A DNA stretch of 64,000 bases, taken from NCBI GenBank assembly GCA_023898505.1, contig CP060226.1, forward strand, positions 248,001-312,000, given 5' to 3'. The notes beneath the pieces were generated by a model. That model did not search any database. It was not told the DNA's origin and worked only from the letters and a program-made list of their open reading frames with translations. Of this stretch, positions 1-10,374 are shown piece by piece. Position 1 is the first letter of the stretch; the number at the start of each line of letters is the position of its first letter. Both the position numbers and the translations under genes were made by a program. Source of the DNA: Candidatus Peribacteria bacterium. Its GTDB lineage: Bacteria > Patescibacteriota > Gracilibacteria > BD1-5 > UBA6164.

Positions 1-1359
1 TTCTCCCTTACTCACCCAGAGTTGATCTGGAGCCTTTTCTGGGACAAAATCATAGGTTGTCACTTCCACGACAGCATCCGCCATCTGACTTGCGACCGTA
101 CGTTTCCAGATAAGCGTGTAGAGTTTGAGTTGTTGCGCATCGAGTACAGCTGCGAGACTTTCTGGACTACGAGCAATACTCGTCGGACGAATGGCTTCAT
201 GCGCTTCTTGAGCTCCGGCTGATTTCGTCTTATAATTTCTTGATTTGTGATACTCTTTTCCAAAACTCTTCTCGATCATATTTTTCGCCTGAAGTTTCGC
301 ATCATCCGAGAGATTCACACTATCTGTTCTCATGTAGGTGATGAGCCCCTGACGTTCACCATTTCCGAGATCAATCCCTTCATAGAGTTTTTGTGCAATC
401 ATCATGGTTTGTTTTACTCCAAAGCCATGCTTACGAGAGGCTTCTTGTTGCAGAGTTGAGGTCGTAAATGGAGCACCAGGATAACGATTTGCGTCTTTCT
501 TTTCAGCATTTTTAAGGGTAAAGTGGAGTTCTGTATTTGCCTCAAGGAGGATAGTCTCTTGTTTACTTTTTCCTTCGGTAATAATTCCTAAATCATCATA
601 GAGTGGTGCCAGAAGTTTCAAGGCATCTTCTTTTGAATTGATTTTCTTCCCTTTTCCATGAACTTTGGTCAATTCGGCAAAGAAAGTATGTCATCCCGTA
701 CTCGATACGGGATCAATAATTGTACTTTTACCTTTTCATGATCCCGAGGACTCGGGATGACGATAGGTTAATTGTATCCTAATCTTCCACGATTCTACGG
801 GTTTGAAGTTTTGAATTTCTCTCTCTTTTTCGACAATAAGTTTTACCGCGACTGACTGGACACGTCCAGCAGAAAGTCATTTACGGATCTTCTTCCAGAG
901 TACAGGAGATACTTTGTACCCTACCAGACGGTCCAACACACGACGAGCTTGTTGAGCGTCCACTAGCCCCATATCTATCGTCCTTGGATTTTCGATAGCT
1001 GCGGTAATAGCAGTCTTTGTGATTTCATGAAAAACAATACGCTTCGTATTTGTCGGATCAATCTTGAGCACATGACAGAGATGCCAACCAATAGCTTCTC
1101 CTTCGCGGTCCTCATCCGTTGCTATCCAGATTTGAGGATGTGTCTTTGCGAGACTTTGAAGTGAAGTAACCGTCTTTTTCTTATCTTGACTCACGCCATA
1201 ATCTGGAGCAAATCCCTTATCGATATCGACTCCGAGCGCCTTTTGTGGCAAATCACGGATATGTCCCATCGACGCTACTACTTTGAAATCTTTCCCTAAA
1301 AACTTTTCTATCGTTTTACCTTTTGCAGGAGATTCGACAATCACAAGATTTTTTGACAT
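1..1359 (-). CDS. topA: DNA topoisomerase I (C-terminal part beyond window)
   Basis: Type IA topoisomerase that relaxes negative supercoils through a tyrosine-linked strand break. The N-terminal Toprim domain is plain: MSKNLVIVESPAKGKT at residues 1-16 and TDEDREGEA at 81-89. The active-site segment ITYMRTDS lies near 315-345 and QEAHEAIRPT near 190-215. The frame holds UGA codons, the first at 877-879 between KKIRK and LSAGRVQS, exactly where the family has glycine. A repeat unit is inserted in frame at about 687-766. ATG at 1357-1359 is chosen because the family begins there. The gene runs off the left edge, so the zinc-ribbon tail cannot be judged. Confidence 0.95.
687..766. repeat. Palindromic repeat pair inserted in frame inside topA
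   Basis: Two short palindromes, CCCGTACTCGATACGGG and CCCGAGGACTCGGG, lie about 40 bases apart inside the topA frame. Both belong to families that are common in the spacers of this window. On the coding strand the unit reads through without UAA or UAG, using two UGA codons as Gly, and adds about 26 Gly/Ser-rich residues between ESWKI and FFAELTKV. Confidence 0.8.
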
Positions 1360-1469
1360 GCTGGTAATCGTTTACAGTGTATGTGCTGTTTTTACGTTTT
1401 CACGTTTCCACATTCACTGCATATTAGAAAAATAGAAGTTGAAGTCAAAAAAAAGTCAAAAAGTTGAAG

Positions 1470-2078
1470 CTATAGATATCTGATTAATTCACTTGCTCAG
1501 TTCCCCATGTCATGCATTTCATAATGGGAAATAACCCCCTCAGTAGCCAATTCATCAGTAATGTGCAAAATAGAACCTCTTCTTGTTATTCAAGAAACTG
1601 AACTTCATCCTTTTTGTTTTATAATTTTATAAAACTCCCTATACATATATTTCAAAAGACCTGAAATCTTTACATTAGTATCTTCTAAAGAAAAAAATAA
1701 CTGATACCTTTCTTTTAAATCGCGTTCTTCAATTTCTCGTGAAGTACTGTTAATCGTTCAAATAAAATCGATTGAAAAAATACCAGGGCATTCTTCAATA
1801 TATTCAATTACTCAGATTAATTTTTCTCAATAATAAAAAGTTAACTGTCATATATTATCTTGCACTTCAATGCCTTCTTCAATATCTTCCACAGACACCT
1901 CTCATTCTAAAGAATCTTCGAAATTACCTAAAGATGTTCCTCATATTGAAATAGAATCAACAACACCAACTACTTGATCTAGATATCTTGCCCATTCTAA
2001 TAAAGAATCTCAAGTTGGAACTTGAGATCATTCAATCTCACCTTCATCTATTGCAGCAACTCAAGCATTATTTACCAT
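1470..2078 (-). CDS. Hypothetical acidic protein, visible only with UGA=Gly
   Basis: Read with UGA as glycine, an uninterrupted 202-codon frame runs from ATG at 2076-2078 (protein starts MVNNAGVAAIDEGEIEG) to UAG at 1470-1472. It contains about 12 UGA codons, so under the standard code it is only fragments. The composition is protein-like and acidic (LEGEVSVEDIEEGIEV), with a more basic segment LLKYMYREFYKIIKQK near residue 150. I recognise no family. It starts 10 bases after the stop of the upstream gene on the same strand, so the two are probably co-transcribed. Confidence 0.65.
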
Positions 2079-2087
2079 ACTTCTTAT

Positions 2088-2591
2088 TTATATCTCAAAT
2101 ACATTTTTTACGAGATTTTTATTATCAAATGGAAATTTGAAGTTTTCAAGGTATCTCGCAATCCCGTAAAATATATCCCACTTGGTAGTATTTTCAAACA
2201 AAAAGGCGTTTCCTTCGTTTTTGATTGGATTAAATTCACTGAGCAGTGTCGCCAAATGGTGGTCTCTTGGGACTACTGGAGCGACTCATTTTTTAAGTAG
2301 ATCTGGGAGATTTCCTTCACAATCATCACACACCACAAAATCAATTGCTTCTCCTTTGATATCAAGCGTACTCAGTACTTCAACATTTTTCGGAAGTTTT
2401 GATAGTTTTTCTGAAGACAGTACGAAAAAATTTACTGGAAGAACTTCAAGCCCTTCAAGTACTCCTTTCAGCAATGCTGTGTCTTCGATATGGATGAGCC
2501 CAATTGCCTTATTTTTCTTGGGGAAACCATACTGTTCCTTTACTTTTTCTGATTCCTTTCTTTTGAGTGCAATAAGCTCATTACTATTCAT
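2088..2591 (-). CDS. Small GT-B glycosyltransferase-like protein (glycogen synthase type)
   Basis: A 167-residue protein whose one UGA codon (2286-2288) falls between DLLKK and VAPVVP. The second half (GVAPVVPRDHH, then KNEGNAFLFENTT and WDIFYGIARYLENF) resembles the C-terminal nucleotide-sugar-binding half of GT-B transferases of the glycogen/starch synthase type. It is far too short to be a complete synthase. It could be a sugar-binding relic or an adaptor. The family call is by resemblance only. Confidence 0.5.
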
Positions 2592-3155
2592 GGAAACATA
2601 TTAGATATTAAAACTAAAATTATTGTACCACAAGCATTTCACTCCTGACAAATAAAATCGTTTGACAAATACTTGAAATCGAAAAATAATATAGAAAACT
2701 TGCGAAATGAGAGTTTTTTATACAATATTGAAGCTAAACTTTGCTTCTTTATTTAAGAGTAAATTTGTGTCATTCCGTACTTGATACGGAATCATGAATA
2801 AGTAAAATACAATTATATCCCCAAGTATTCGAGAGAAGCAATCTTCGAAGATCGCCACGTCGCTAATGCTCCTCGTGATGACAATTAAGTATAATCCACC
2901 CCCTCGTTCCTCGGTACTTCCTTTCCTACGAAAGGAAGGCGAAAGGACACACCTCCTTGCCCTTAGGAGTAAGGGAAAGGAACGAGGTTAGGGATATTTA
3001 TTTTGATACGAAGTCATAAATAAGGAAAATACAGTTATGATCCTGAATCCTCGGGATCGCAATGACACACACTTTATTCTTTATTCTTTTCTCTCTCTTA
3101 TTCCTTTCCGCCCTATTTACCTATAACTCTATTTACCTTTACTCCCATTATTTTT
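2592..3155. repeat. Gene-free spacer made of dispersed repeats
   Basis: No credible gene in about 560 bases. It holds TCATTCCGTACTTGATACGG (about 2774), a unit ending in CTCCTCGTGATGACA (about 2845-2885), a CCTTTC..GAAAGG palindrome set with AGGAGTAAGG (2905-2990), and GATCCTGAATCCTCGGGATC (about 3040). The block 2741-2885 recurs in inverted orientation at 10550-10690. Confidence 0.8.
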
Positions 3156-4274
3156 ATGAAAGATTTCTGGAAAAAAGAAGCCGAAAAATGAAAACTCTGT
3201 TTCCTGGCACCGATGGACGGATACGGAGACAGCGCCTACCGCCAAACAATGAAGCGTGTTTCTCCCCATATCTATACAATTAGTGAGTTTTATAGTGCCG
3301 ATGGGTTGGTCCACTCGAAATTCCTTGCTGACTCTGTCTTGCCTCATACAGATATAGAAAATCCTCTCGTCATCCAGATCTTTGGAAAAGACCCTGAGAT
3401 GTTTGCAAAAGCTGCAAAAATCATCGAACGCTACAATGTCGTCGGCATCGATATCAACATGGGCTGTGCCGCAAAAAAAGTAGTGAGAAGCGGACATGGA
3501 TCCAGTCTGTTTATCAATCAGTGTACGGCATTTAGCATCGTCGAGACTCTCAATAAGGCTACGAAACTTCCTATCAGCGTCAAAACACGCCTGAGCTTTG
3601 ATGGAGAACAAAGCCTCATTGATTTCGCGAAAGGACTCGAAAATGCAGGGGCAGCGATGCTCACCGTACATGGGAGAACAGCAAAACAGGCCTACTCCGG
3701 ACAGGCAAAGTTTGACGACATCTATGAACTAAAAAAACATCTTTCTATTCCCGTGAATTGCAACGGAGATATCGAGAACTATGATGACGGTCTTGCAAAA
3801 GTACAAGATTTAAATGGCTTTATGATTGGAAGGTGTAGTTTTGGAAATCCGTGGTGCTTTCTCCCAAGTCCGAAGAATCAAGAGATATTTAATACCTATA
3901 CGAACGCACAAACAAATGCTGGGAATCCTTTTAGTGAGGACCACCCCCTAACCCCCTCCTTATCAAGGAGGGGGGACTTAAAAGATCCTGCTAACTTCAA
4001 AGATGGATGTTATCAGCCAACACTTGCTGAGATGCTTGATACGATGGAGTTTCACGCCACAAAACTTGTCGAGACAAAAGGTGAAAAAAAGTGAAGCCTG
4101 GAAATTAGAAAACATCTCGTACAGTACATCAAGAGCTTCCCAGGAGTAAAGGACTATCGTAAGCGTCTCGTAACGGTTGAATCTATTGAGGACTCACGCA
4201 AAGTTATTGCGGACATCCGTGAAAATTTTAGATCAAGTTTAGATTTACGACCAGGACTTGGAGAGGTAGAATAA
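3156..4274 (+). CDS. tRNA-dihydrouridine synthase (Dus family)
   Basis: FMN enzyme that reduces uridine in tRNA to dihydrouridine. The true start is ATG 3156. MKDFWKKEAEK is followed by UGA=Gly, then KLCFLAPMDGYGDSAYR, the Dus N-terminal signature. Further on come NMGCAAKKV with the catalytic Cys, VKTRLSF, TVHGRTAKQAYSG, and NGDIENYDDG and MIGRCSFGNPW for FMN phosphate binding. A second UGA near the end joins the C-terminal helical domain, giving 372 residues. Residues around 262-276 are encoded by an inserted repeat. The Dus subtype cannot be fixed by eye. Confidence 0.92.
3936..3986. repeat. Palindromic repeat inserted in frame inside dus
   Basis: CCCCCTCCTT..AAGGAGGGGG palindrome with flanks, of the type found in spacers at 2905 and 49615. 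It is translated as HPLTPSLSRRGD between the FMN-binding core and the C-terminal domain, without disturbing the frame. Confidence 0.8.
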
Positions 4275-4336
4275 TCAACTTGATTTCTCCTATAAAGTAG
4301 CTACTATTCTCATAATACTTTATAATGTTTCTCATA

Positions 4337-4537
4337 ATGACTCAATTTACCGTAGAAGAAGAAATTCAGATACCAACATCTCACAAAACCATTGATGACC
4401 TGCTTCATTGTATTTATAAAAACTATCAATTTGAAGATTCAAATATAAACGATCCCTATCAATTAGCAGATAAAATGCAAAAAAATGAATTACCTAAAGG
4501 TTTTATAGATAATTTTATAAAATCTTATGACAGATAA
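4337..4537 (+). CDS. Putative antitoxin of a RelE/ParE-type pair
   Basis: Small 66-residue acidic protein (MTQFTVEEEIQIPTSHKTID, later ADKMQKNELPKGF) immediately before a toxin-like gene whose ATG (4527) overlaps its last 11 bases. This overlap is typical of toxin-antitoxin pairs. A TATAAT box at 4321-4326 overlaps an earlier ATG (4325), so ATG 4337 is the likelier start. No DNA-binding fold is evident by eye. Confidence 0.5.
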   Translation: MTQFTVEEEIQIPTSHKTIDDLLHCIYKNYQFEDSNINDPYQLADKMQKNELPKGFIDNFIKSYDR

Positions 4538-4813
4538 ACTTGTAGTCTCGTTCAGTAGTTATATCACAGAATTAGTGACTACATTTTGAATACTCAAAAA
4601 ATTTAAAAGACAAATTTACAAACTTGAAAATAAACTCTTTGACAAGTGATTAGGGTTTGAAAAGATAAAAGTAAAAACTGAATAACTTTGTATAGTTTCC
4701 GTGTAGATATTCACTATCGAGCATATCTTAGAAAAGAAAATACTATTTTCATTGTCTTTGATGTAAATAATCATGATTATGAAAGTATTATTAAAAAACT
4801 AAAGGCAATGTAA
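4527..4813 (+). pseudogene. RelE/ParE-like toxin interrupted by a -1 frameshift
   Basis: The first frame starts at ATG 4527 (MTDKLVVSFSSYITE, then LKKFKRQIYKLENKLFDKG with UGA as Gly) and stops at UAA 4683-4685. The -1 frame continues the protein as TLYSFRVDIHYRAYLRKEN and FIVFDVNNHDYE to UAA 4811-4813. The second part is the typical C-terminal strand set of RelE/ParE/YoeB-like toxins. The shift falls in the A-rich stretch 4664-4682. It may be a disabling mutation, a sequencing error in a homopolymer, or programmed slippage. Confidence 0.6.
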
Positions 4814-4889
4814 TTCTTCTTTTATTTGCCATCTTCCTCTTGGTCACTACAATACTTCAGCATTTTGATTCCTGTAATCTCACATACCC

Positions 4890-6074
4890 ATGAAATATAT
4901 AATTACGATTTTTTGTATTTCCCTACTTATAACCAGTTGCGGAACAAAAATCTCGAGTGAAAACTACTCTCGCTCTACAACTACTTCAGAAACTTTAACC
5001 ACTAACACTGAAACCACTATGTCCACAACCTTTCAAACAGAAAAACCACAAGACGGAGATCTAGTAGCAATTATGAAAACTACCAATGGGACAATGAAGA
5101 TACGCTTATTCCGCGCTGAAGTACCCAGTGTGGTAAATAACTTTATCGGTCTTGCGGCAAAGGGATACTATGATGGTATCACCTTTCATAGAGTCATCAA
5201 TAATTTTATGATCCAAGGAGGAGACCCAACCGCGACAGGGATGGGAGGAGAAAGTATCTATGGAGAGAAGTTTGACGACGAGTTCTCAGAAAAACTTTCA
5301 AATATCCGTGGTTCTATCTCGATGGCAAATGCTGGACCAAACACCAATGGAAGTCAGTTTTTTATTAACCAAAAAGATAATACTAATCTCGATTTCAACA
5401 AGCCTCCATTTACCTCAAAACACGCAGTATTTTGACAAGTATATGAAGGACTCGAAAACGTCGATAAAATAGCCAAGACAAAAGTAGGAGCCAATGATAA
5501 ACCCATAAAAGATGTAAAAATCATCTCGCTTACAATACAAGAAATGAAAAATGGATCACTCGTAGACTATACCGTAAACGAACAAGAACTTATCGATGCT
5601 CATACTTCCGCTATGGGAGCAAAACAAGAAGCCAATAAAGATAGGTCAGTAACAGCTGGAGATACTATCACGGTAGACTATACTGGAAAACTTGAAGATG
5701 GAACCGTATTTGATAGCTCACTCCAAGCTGGAAGGCAACCACTAGAGTTCGAAGTTGGAGCTGGACAGATGATTCCTGGGTTTGATGCTGGCGTAGTAGG
5801 GATGAAAATCGGAGAAACAAAGACACTCACACTCGCTGTATCTGAAGCCTATGGAGAGTATGATGATACTCGTGTACAAGTTATGAAACGTGCTGACCTC
5901 AAAGACTTTGAAGATAATGGTATCAAGATAGAGGCAGGGGCAGAGCTTCCAACTATGAGCGGAGTGTTCAAAATCAAGTCCATCGACAGAGATGATGTCA
6001 CTATCGACCTCAATCACCCACTTGCTGGGAAAACCCTCATCTTTGAGGTAGAAGTAAAAGAGTTTAAAAATTAG
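4890..6074 (+). CDS. Lipoprotein peptidyl-prolyl isomerase: cyclophilin plus FKBP/SlyD-like fusion
   Basis: Exported folding catalyst that isomerises Xaa-Pro bonds. The N-terminus MKYIITIFCISLLITSCGT is a lipoprotein signal with lipobox Cys, followed by a Ser/Thr linker. Residues about 50-215 are a cyclophilin domain (YYDGITFHRVI, MIQGGDPTATGMGG, SQFFINQ). The UGA at 5433-5435 falls in HAVF-G-QVYEGLENVDKI, where the family has Gly. Residues about 245-394 are FKBP-like (ITVDYTGKLEDGTVFDSS, GQMIPGFDAGVVGMKIGE) with a SlyD-like NHPLAGKTLIFEVEV end. The fusion of both isomerase classes in one lipoprotein suggests a surface chaperone. 394 residues. Confidence 0.93.
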
Positions 6075-6083
6075 TCCTATCTC

Positions 6084-6773
6084 ATGATTAAACTTCACGA
6101 ATCTTGGCTTAGATACCTGGCTCCAGAATTTGAGAAGCCCTACATGCAGGAGATAAAGATATTTTTACAACAAGAAATAGCGGCAGGAAAAACCATCTAT
6201 CCGCATCCGAAAAATATCTTCAACGCCTTTGAATATACGCATTTCGACAACCTCAAAGTTGTCATCATCGGACAGGACCCCTATCACGGACCAGGACAGG
6301 CTCATGGTCTTAGTTTTTCTGTGCAAGATGGCATCACCCCTCCTCCAAGCCTAAAAAACATCTATAAAGAAATAGAAAGTGACATCGGAAAATCTCCCTT
6401 CTCCTCCAAAGGAGAGGGGCAGGGGCTGAGGTCTGGTAATCTGACTCAGTGGGCCAAGCAATGAGTCCTCCTCTTAAACGCTATCCTCACGGTAGAAGCC
6501 TCAAAACCAGCGAGTCACAATCAGATTGGTTGGCAAAACTTTACCGATGAAGTTATTCGTACCATTTCCAGAGAAAAGTCTGGGATTGTTTTCCTCCTGT
6601 GGGGGAGTTTCGCTCAAAATAAAAAAGGGCTGATCGATACAAGTAAGCACTTCATATTAGAAGCTCCTCACCCATCTCCATTTTCCGCACATAGAGGATT
6701 TCTCGGGTGTAAACACTTCTCAAAAACAAATGAAATCTTGCAACAAAAAGGAAAAGAAGTCATTAACTGGTAG
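6084..6773 (+). CDS. ung: Uracil-DNA glycosylase, family 1
   Basis: Base-excision enzyme that removes uracil from DNA. It shows GQDPYHGPGQAHGLSFSV with the catalytic Asp and HPSPFSAHRGFLGCKHFS with the DNA-intercalation loop. One UGA (6462-6464) lies between QWAKQ and VLLLNAILTVE, where Ung has Gly. The 229 residues match the usual length even though a repeat insert contributes about 14 residues (SPFSSKGEGQGLRS) before the QWAKQGVLLLN strand. The last 11 bases overlap the end of convergent holA. Confidence 0.95.
6390..6437. repeat. Palindromic repeat inserted in frame inside ung
   Basis: CTCCCTTCTCCTCC AAAGGAGAGGGG and flank, a CCTCC/GGAGG palindrome of the spacer type, sits in the Ung frame just before the conserved QWAKQG-VLLLN segment and encodes a basic, Ser/Gly-rich loop. 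Confidence 0.75.
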
Positions 6774-7707
6774 AAGTAAGTATAGCTTTTTCTAATTCAT
6801 AGATAAAATCACTATCCTCTGTCCCCAAAAATTTCCCCGTTTTCATCTGCTTATCGAGTAGCACTAAATTACTATAGAGTTGTATCAATCTCTCTCCACC
6901 AATTCACACAGGTTTTTGTGCTAAAAATCATTTATTTCCCAGATCCAACACCTGTCTTGGGTCTTTTCTTTGTGATTTTACGAGAGCAATATAGGTATTG
7001 GTTCGTAGGTTAGCCAAGAGATTATGATAAAATCCGTACACATTTGTTTGATCAAGGATTGTATGCATCATCTGTATAGCTCTGTGTGTATTTCCTTCGA
7101 GTAACATATCGACGAGTTGAAAGATACTTTCTTCAAGTTCTGGAGTCACATATCGCTGGATATCATTTCTCGTAATTGTATTTCTCGTTATCATCAATTT
7201 CTCGATTTCATGTATTGCCTTTTCAAAATTTCCGCCTGTATAGCGTACAAGGAGTCGAATCGCATCGAGATCAATCACTCCTCGATATAGCTCTGAAATC
7301 TTTCTCTCTACTTCTCCCGAGTCAGATAAACTATACTCTTTTACTTCTGCTATTTTTAGCATCTCTTTGTATGCAGTAGAGCGTTTATCTGGGGATACTG
7401 ATGAAAATACCACAAAATTATCATCGGGAACACGAGACAATAACCTGAGAATTAAATCTTGTTTTTCAAGCATCTGCTTATCCTTTTCTCCACTTTGAAA
7501 TGGAACTCCATCGACAATCACCAATTTCTTGGCACCAAAAAAACTCGGAGCCGTCAGATTTTCTTGTAAAAAATTACTATCTACTTCAGACAGATCCTTG
7601 ATATGCAGGAGGTTAAAATCTCCATGTTTTTCAACAAACTTTTCTTTCCATGCCTTCACCTGTGCACGGACTAAATACTCAGAATTTCAGGTAAAAAGAT
7701 AGAGCAT
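6763..7707 (-). CDS. holA: DNA polymerase III delta subunit
   Basis: Clamp-loader subunit that opens the beta clamp. ATG at 7705-7707 gives MLYLFTGNSEYLVRAQV, with Gly from the UGA at 7687-7689; this is the normal HolA N-terminus. Later parts fit too: KKLVIVDGVPF, VFSSVSPDKRSTAYK, LVRYTGGNFEKAIHEIEKL and IFQLVDMLLEGNTHRAIQM. More UGA-Gly codons near the end (NKGFLAQKPVGIGGERL) carry it to UAA 6763-6765, giving 314 residues. It lies downstream of the mutS fragment on the same strand. Confidence 0.88.
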
Positions 7708-7774
7708 TGTAGAAATTAGAAATTAGAAGTTAGAAATGAAAAAATATCTTTGCTTCTTTACGTTTTCGTTTTCA

Positions 7775-7856
7775 TCCCGAGTAGTCAGGATCATTAGTTG
7801 TATTTTTCTTTTTTTATGATTCTATCCCGAGTCCTCGGGATAGAATGACACTTCTC
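7775..7856. repeat. Dispersed palindromic repeats between holA and mutS
   Basis: Contains CATCCCGAGTAGTCAGGATC and ATTCTATCCCGAGTCCTCGG GATAGAAT (perfect palindrome), ending 6 bases from the premature stop of mutS. The position suggests that the repeat took part in loss of the mutS 3' half (inference). Confidence 0.8.
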
Positions 7857-7862
7857 AGTTCG

Positions 7863-9059
7863 CTATGTATTTCTCAATATTTTCTTCAGCTTCTCACTTC
7901 CCTTTTCTTGGATAATCTCAGTGACTCTTTCAATACCTTGAAGCGAACGCTTGAGGTTGAGCAGATCTCTCGGAAGGGCACGATTTACGGCAAGGCGATT
8001 AAGAATGGCATCAATATCTCCAATATACTTCAACTCATCACGAATCATATCCATCAGGTTCTTGTTTTCAAAGATTGCTGCCACAAAATCCTGACGACGG
8101 TGAATCTCATGAATATCTTGCAAAGGAGAGACAACTTGTTCACGAAGAAACCTCGTCCCCATAGGAGTTTTCGTCTGATTCAAAACTCAAAACAGAGTTC
8201 CCAGTGTAGATGACTTGGTTTGGAAATTGTACACGAGATCCAGATTTCTAATCGTCGCTTCATCAAGCTCCATACGATCAGAAAAAGAAAGTACGCTCAG
8301 TTCTTGCAAAAAGCTCATATCTTCTTTTTGATGCATCTTGAGATACTCCAAGAGTCCTGCTGCTGCTGACTCAGAAAGCACCTTTCCTTGTATCCCAAAT
8401 CCACTCAGATTTTTCACTCAGAAGTGTGCAAGGAGCGTTTCCCTTGGTTTGCGTGGGATATCAAAATAATATATATTGAGCGCATATTTTTTAGCGAGGA
8501 TATCAGAAATCTGCTCATGAGAAAACAGGTGTTTTGAAAGCACTACTTCCTTAGGAGCAAATTTATACATCTCAGTTTTAAGAGCTTCAAAATTTGCTAA
8601 TTCTCCTACCTTCCAATCGTTAGTTTTGATGTCCAAAAGACTGATTCCATAACTTCCAGCTGATTCAGTAATGTAGATGATATAATTTGAATCAAGCGAA
8701 GTATCATAGCCCTCTCCTTCAAGAGACAGAGTTGCGGGAGTGACGACACGCACGACTTCACGTTTTACGATTCCCTTGAGTTTTGGATCAGATACTTGTT
8801 CTGCAATCGCTACTTTATATCCAGCGGCAATAAACTGTGGCAAGTATTTTTCCTTAGCATGATACGGAATTCCCGCAAGAGGAGTTGGTTTTTCTGCGTT
8901 TTTATTTCTCGTAGTGATCGCAATCCCTAAAACTTTATGAGCAATATGTGCATCATCATCAAACATCTCATAAAAATCTCCCATACGAAAAAAAAGCACC
9001 GCATCTTGATACTCGGCCTTCATGTCATAGTATTGCTGCATCGCTGGAGTGGTCATCAA
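7863..9059 (-). CDS. mutS: DNA mismatch repair protein MutS, truncated before the ATPase domain
   Basis: MutS N-terminal half, 398 residues. Domain I carries the mismatch-reading FYE motif (AVLFFRMGDFYEMFDDD), followed by PLAGIPYHA, AIAEQVSDPK and VTPATLSLEGEG. Domains II-III follow (LDEATIRNLDLVYN, GVLNQTKTPMGTRFLREQVVSPL). Two UGA codons are Gly. UAG at 7863-7865 ends it after EKLKKILRNT, whereas full MutS is about 850 residues with clamp, Walker ATPase and dimerisation regions. Only repeats and holA lie downstream, so the missing half is not nearby. Without the ATPase it cannot do canonical repair, so it is probably a decaying gene or a mismatch-binding remnant. Confidence 0.85.
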
Positions 9060-9156
9060 AAAGTGAAGAGTGAAGAGATAATAGTGAAAAGTACGTAATT
9101 CCTAGTGTATATCTTTATGATTTTGAATCAAGTTCAAAATGACATATCCTATTTAC

Positions 9157-10374
9157 CTACCTCAAAAAAACAAACTTCTTTCTATTTAGGCGAGCAAACT
9201 TGGAAGTCGTTTCTACCGAACGAGAGATATTGAGAAGTACCGCTAATCATAGTGTCAGTGCGAGTAAACTCGATCCTCCATAACTCACAAATGGAAGCGT
9301 GATTCCCGTAAGTGGGATAATATTGAGATTTACGCCAATGTTGATACAAGCCTGCAGTAAAATCCAGGAACTCACTCAAACCGCGACATAACTGGCAAAA
9401 CTATCCTTGACATGACTCGATATGAGAAAGCCTCGATACCCGATGTATACATAAATAGATAAGAGAAAAAAGGCACCTAAAAATCCAAGTTCTTCCACAA
9501 TCACGGAAAAGATGAAGTCTCCCTGTACTTCTGGGAGATACCCAAATTTCTGTACTGACTGACCAAAACCAAGCCCAGCAAATCATCAACTTCCGATAGC
9601 TATGAGCGCTTGTTCTGTCTGATAATTAATAGTTTTGTTTTCAATTGCCTTTTTTTCATCGCTCAAAAAGTTATCAATTCTCTGAGTGATATAGCCGAGT
9701 TTATTCAAGTTTTTCCCCGTTTCTTTGTCGTACTCTCCTGCAGAGTAAATACCGACGGACAGTATCATTCAAATGACGATAAGTGACAAAAGATACTTGA
9801 TATTGGCTCCCGCCATGAAAAACATAATCACGGCTACCGGTATCACCACCATAATCGTCCCAAAATCTGGTTGTAAACCTACAAGTAAAAGTACTATGCC
9901 GATAATGAGACAAAAGGGAAGAAAACCATCAGAAAAGGTATGGAGGAGGTGTTTGTATTTCTTGAAGAAAAAGGCGAGATAGATAATGAGCGAGAACTTA
10001 AGAAACTCGGTGGGCTGTATGGCAAAAGGAAGAAATGGGAGATTTATCCATCATCTGGCTCCGTTCCAGCTTGATCCTATCAGTAGTACGATGATGAGGA
10101 GCACCAGAGAAGCTCCAAAAAAGTATTTTGAGTATTTTTCAAAAAAAGTGTAGGGAATCTTTACCACAACTCCAAGCATCACCATCGCGATAAGGACATG
10201 TGAAATATTTCTGAGAACATAGAAATAATTATAAGGGTCTGACAATAGTCCGTTTTGTACCATGACACTCGTCACACGAAAAGAACCGTATACTGATACC
10301 GATGAGATCATAATCATCCCAAAGATTACCAGAAACACGACAGCAAAGAAGAGTTTATAATCAACAGATTTCAT
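9157..10374 (-). CDS. ftsW: FtsW/RodA/SpoVE-family septal peptidoglycan polymerase
   Basis: SEDS glycosyltransferase that polymerises lipid II at the septum, a multi-pass membrane protein of 405 residues. It starts MKSVDYKLFFAVVFLVIFG. Diagnostic parts include LQPDFGTIMVV, the periplasmic loop YITQRIDNFLSDE then YQTEQALIAIGSGG (the two Gly are tandem UGA codons), FAGLGFGQSVQKFGYLPE, GDFIFSVIVEELGFLGA and TLPFVSYGGSSLLALTLG. FtsW fits better than RodA because of the QKFGYLPEVQGDFIFSVIVEE segment. Flanking spacers on both sides carry repeats. Confidence 0.9.

Noticed and set aside
3062..3283. Frame encoding a Phe/Leu-rich peptide ahead of dus
   Set aside because: It overlaps the real dus start in another frame and its N-terminal half is repeat-rich spacer; low-complexity translation of AT-rich DNA.
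7863..9059. Full-length mutS continued through a frameshift
   Set aside because: Only about 155 bases of repeats separate its stop from the holA start, so there is no room for the ATPase domain.
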